A DNA stretch of 7,603 bases. It comes from an uncultured Collinsella sp. (lineage in GTDB: Bacteria > Actinomycetota > Coriobacteriia > Coriobacteriales > Coriobacteriaceae). Location: contig CAUGKA010000094.1 in the NCBI GenBank assembly GCA_959599615.1, forward strand, positions 1 to 7,603, written 5' to 3'. Made by a program: the position numbers and the translations under genes. The notes beneath the pieces were generated by a model, which had not been told where the DNA came from, searched no databases, and was given only the letters and a program-made list of their open reading frames with translations. Shown one piece after another: positions 6,425 to 7,603 of this stretch. The stretch's first letter is position 1, and every line of letters starts with the position of its first letter.

Positions 6425-7603
6425 ATGTCACCAAACAGCGATTCCATCCTTTCCCAGGAGCTCTCGCGCCGCACTGCCCTTAAGGCCCTGTTCGGCGCCG
6501 CTTCTGCGGCAGTTCTTTTTGGCCTGCCCACTCGCGCCCATGCGGCGGAGGCTTCCAAAGAAACCACCGATAAATTGAATGCCGCCCAGGCCCAACTCGA
6601 CGAGGTTCAGGCCCAGCTCGACAGCATCGCAAATGAGTATGCGGCGCTGGCCAACAAGAATGCCCAGACCCTCAACGACATCGAGAATGTCCAGGGCAAG
6701 ATTGACGACACGCAGGCCCAGATCGATGAAAAGAAGGCCGAGCTCAAGAAGAAGCGCAACGACCTTTCCGATCGCGTGGCCGCCAGCTACAAGTCCGGCG
6801 GTACGAACATCCTGTCGCTGCTGCTGGCCTCTGGCTCGTTTGAGGAACTCGTCGCCAACGCGCATTACGTTGAGAAGATCAACAAGAGCGACCGCGATGC
6901 CATCGAGGATATCCAGACGATTCAGGCTGAGCTCGACGCGCAGAAGACCGAGCTCGAAGCACAAAAGGCCAACCTGGAGAAACTCAAGGACCAGCAGACG
7001 GCTCAGATGCAGGATATGCAGGCCAAGCAGCAAGAAGTCCAGACCGTGCTGAACGGTCTTTCCGACGACGTCAAGGAGCTCATGGCTCAGCGCGATTCCG
7101 AGATTCTCGCTGCCGCCCAGGCCGAGGAGGCCGCTAGGAAGGCCGCCGCTGCCGCGGCCGCCGCGAACAAGAACAATTCCTACTCGGGTGGTTCGAGCTC
7201 GGGCGGTGGATCGTATGCGCCCGGAACTCCGCAGCAGAATGCCGGCTCGGGCAAGCAGCAGGCCGTCGTCAACGCGTGCTACTCCACGCCTTCGCCGGGT
7301 CAGAACTGGTGCGCGGCGTGGGTTACCAATGTCTTCCGCAATGCCGGCGTGGGCTATTTTGGCGGCAACGCGTGTGACATGTTCAACGCCTGGTGCTATA
7401 GCTCCGACCGCTCGGCGCTGCAGGTGGGCATGATCGTGGCCGATTCCTCGCACAGCGGCACGGGTGCTCCGGGCCTTATCTACGGTCATGTGGGTATCTA
7501 CGTTGGCGGCGGCATCGTTATGAGCAACGAGGGTGCCATTACGTCTAAGTCGCTTGATTCGTTCATTAGCTTTTATGGTACTGGCTCTGGCGTGCGCTGG
7601 GGC
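6425..7603 (+). CDS. Exported coiled-coil CHAP-domain peptidoglycan hydrolase (3' end outside window)
   Basis: Probable secreted cell-wall amidase or endopeptidase. The frame is open from the ATG at 6425 to the last base (393 residues, no stop). Residues 1-40 form a signal peptide with a twin-arginine motif, SRRTALK (14-20), a hydrophobic run ALFGAASAAVLFGL, a basic residue in the c-region (Arg37) and an AHA-A cleavage site. Residues about 45-235 are heptad-like, charged coiled coil, interrupted near 119-160 by YKSGGTNILSLLLASGSFEELV, which resembles the hinge of PcsB/SagA-type hydrolases. Eight alanines (240-247) and a Gly/Ser/Gln linker lead to the catalytic domain from about 276. There NWCAAWV (Cys296), GGNACDMFNAW, YGHVGIYVGGG (His355) and SNEG (Asn368/Glu369) fit a CHAP papain-like domain. 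NlpC/P60 is the alternative, but Cys followed by AAWV and GNA fits CHAP better. The bond cleaved is unknown. A cggag precedes the ATG by 5 bases. Confidence 0.9.
   Translation, partial: MSPNSDSILSQELSRRTALKALFGAASAAVLFGLPTRAHAAEASKETTDKLNAAQAQLDEVQAQLDSIANEYAALANKNAQTLNDIENVQGKIDDTQAQIDEKKAELKKKRNDLSDRVAASYKSGGTNILSLLLASGSFEELVANAHYVEKINKSDRDAIEDIQTIQAELDAQKTELEAQKANLEKLKDQQTAQMQDMQAKQQEVQTVLNGLSDDVKELMAQRDSEILAAAQAEEAARKAAAAAAAANKNNSYSGGSSSGGGSYAPGTPQQNAGSGKQQAVVNACYSTPSPGQNWCAAWVTNVFRNAGVGYFGGNACDMFNAWCYSSDRSALQVGMIVADSSHSGTGAPGLIYGHVGIYVGGGIVMSNEGAITSKSLDSFISFYGTGSGVRWG

Noticed and set aside
6428..7489. Minus-strand open frame of about 350 codons opposite the CHAP-protein gene
   Set aside because: The plus strand encodes a signal peptide, coiled coil and catalytic domain with a ribosome site, and simply runs off the window end. 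The antisense product is Leu/Gly/Val-rich without recognisable features.

Overview
The window is ordinary chromosomal DNA from a high-GC Gram-positive bacterium. Codon use is rich in G/C at third positions. The MsmK/UgpC-type transporter ATPase, phosphorylase, glucanotransferase and GalE, together with an exported coiled-coil/CHAP protein carrying a twin-arginine signal, suggest an actinobacterium of the class Coriobacteriia, perhaps Collinsella. The genus is an inference from protein flavour and was not checked against a database.

Layout: (1) 1-516 (+) is the C-terminal end of a MalK/UgpC/MsmK-type sugar ABC transporter ATPase, followed by a strong intrinsic terminator at 585-630. (2) 631-912 is gene-free and holds three palindrome-ended units of one 50-nt repeat family. 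(3) 913-945 is the terminator of the minus-strand gene glgP (973-3240), an alpha-glucan phosphorylase. (4) A 128-bp gap with an 11-bp perfect GC-rich hairpin separates glgP from malQ (3369-4874, minus), a 4-alpha-glucanotransferase; malQ is upstream and the two are probably co-transcribed. (5) 4875-5096 holds a malQ promoter candidate with overlapping palindromes and the galE terminator. (6) galE (5097-6158, minus) is a UDP-glucose 4-epimerase. (7) 6159-6424 is an AT-rich divergent intergenic region. (8) 6425 to the window end (+) is an incomplete gene for a Tat-signal, coiled-coil, CHAP-domain cell-wall hydrolase.

MalK-type ATPases energise import of oligosaccharides such as maltodextrins. 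MalQ re-distributes short maltodextrins into longer chains plus glucose, and GlgP phosphorolyses the longer chains to glucose-1-phosphate. GalE links galactose and glucose at the UDP-sugar level and supplies UDP-galactose for envelope polymers. The CHAP protein is probably an unrelated neighbour acting on peptidoglycan. The sugar specificity of the transporter cannot be read from the fragment.

I found no clearly new biological system. The least explained signal is the triple palindromic repeat at 656-873, which lies between two converging terminators.
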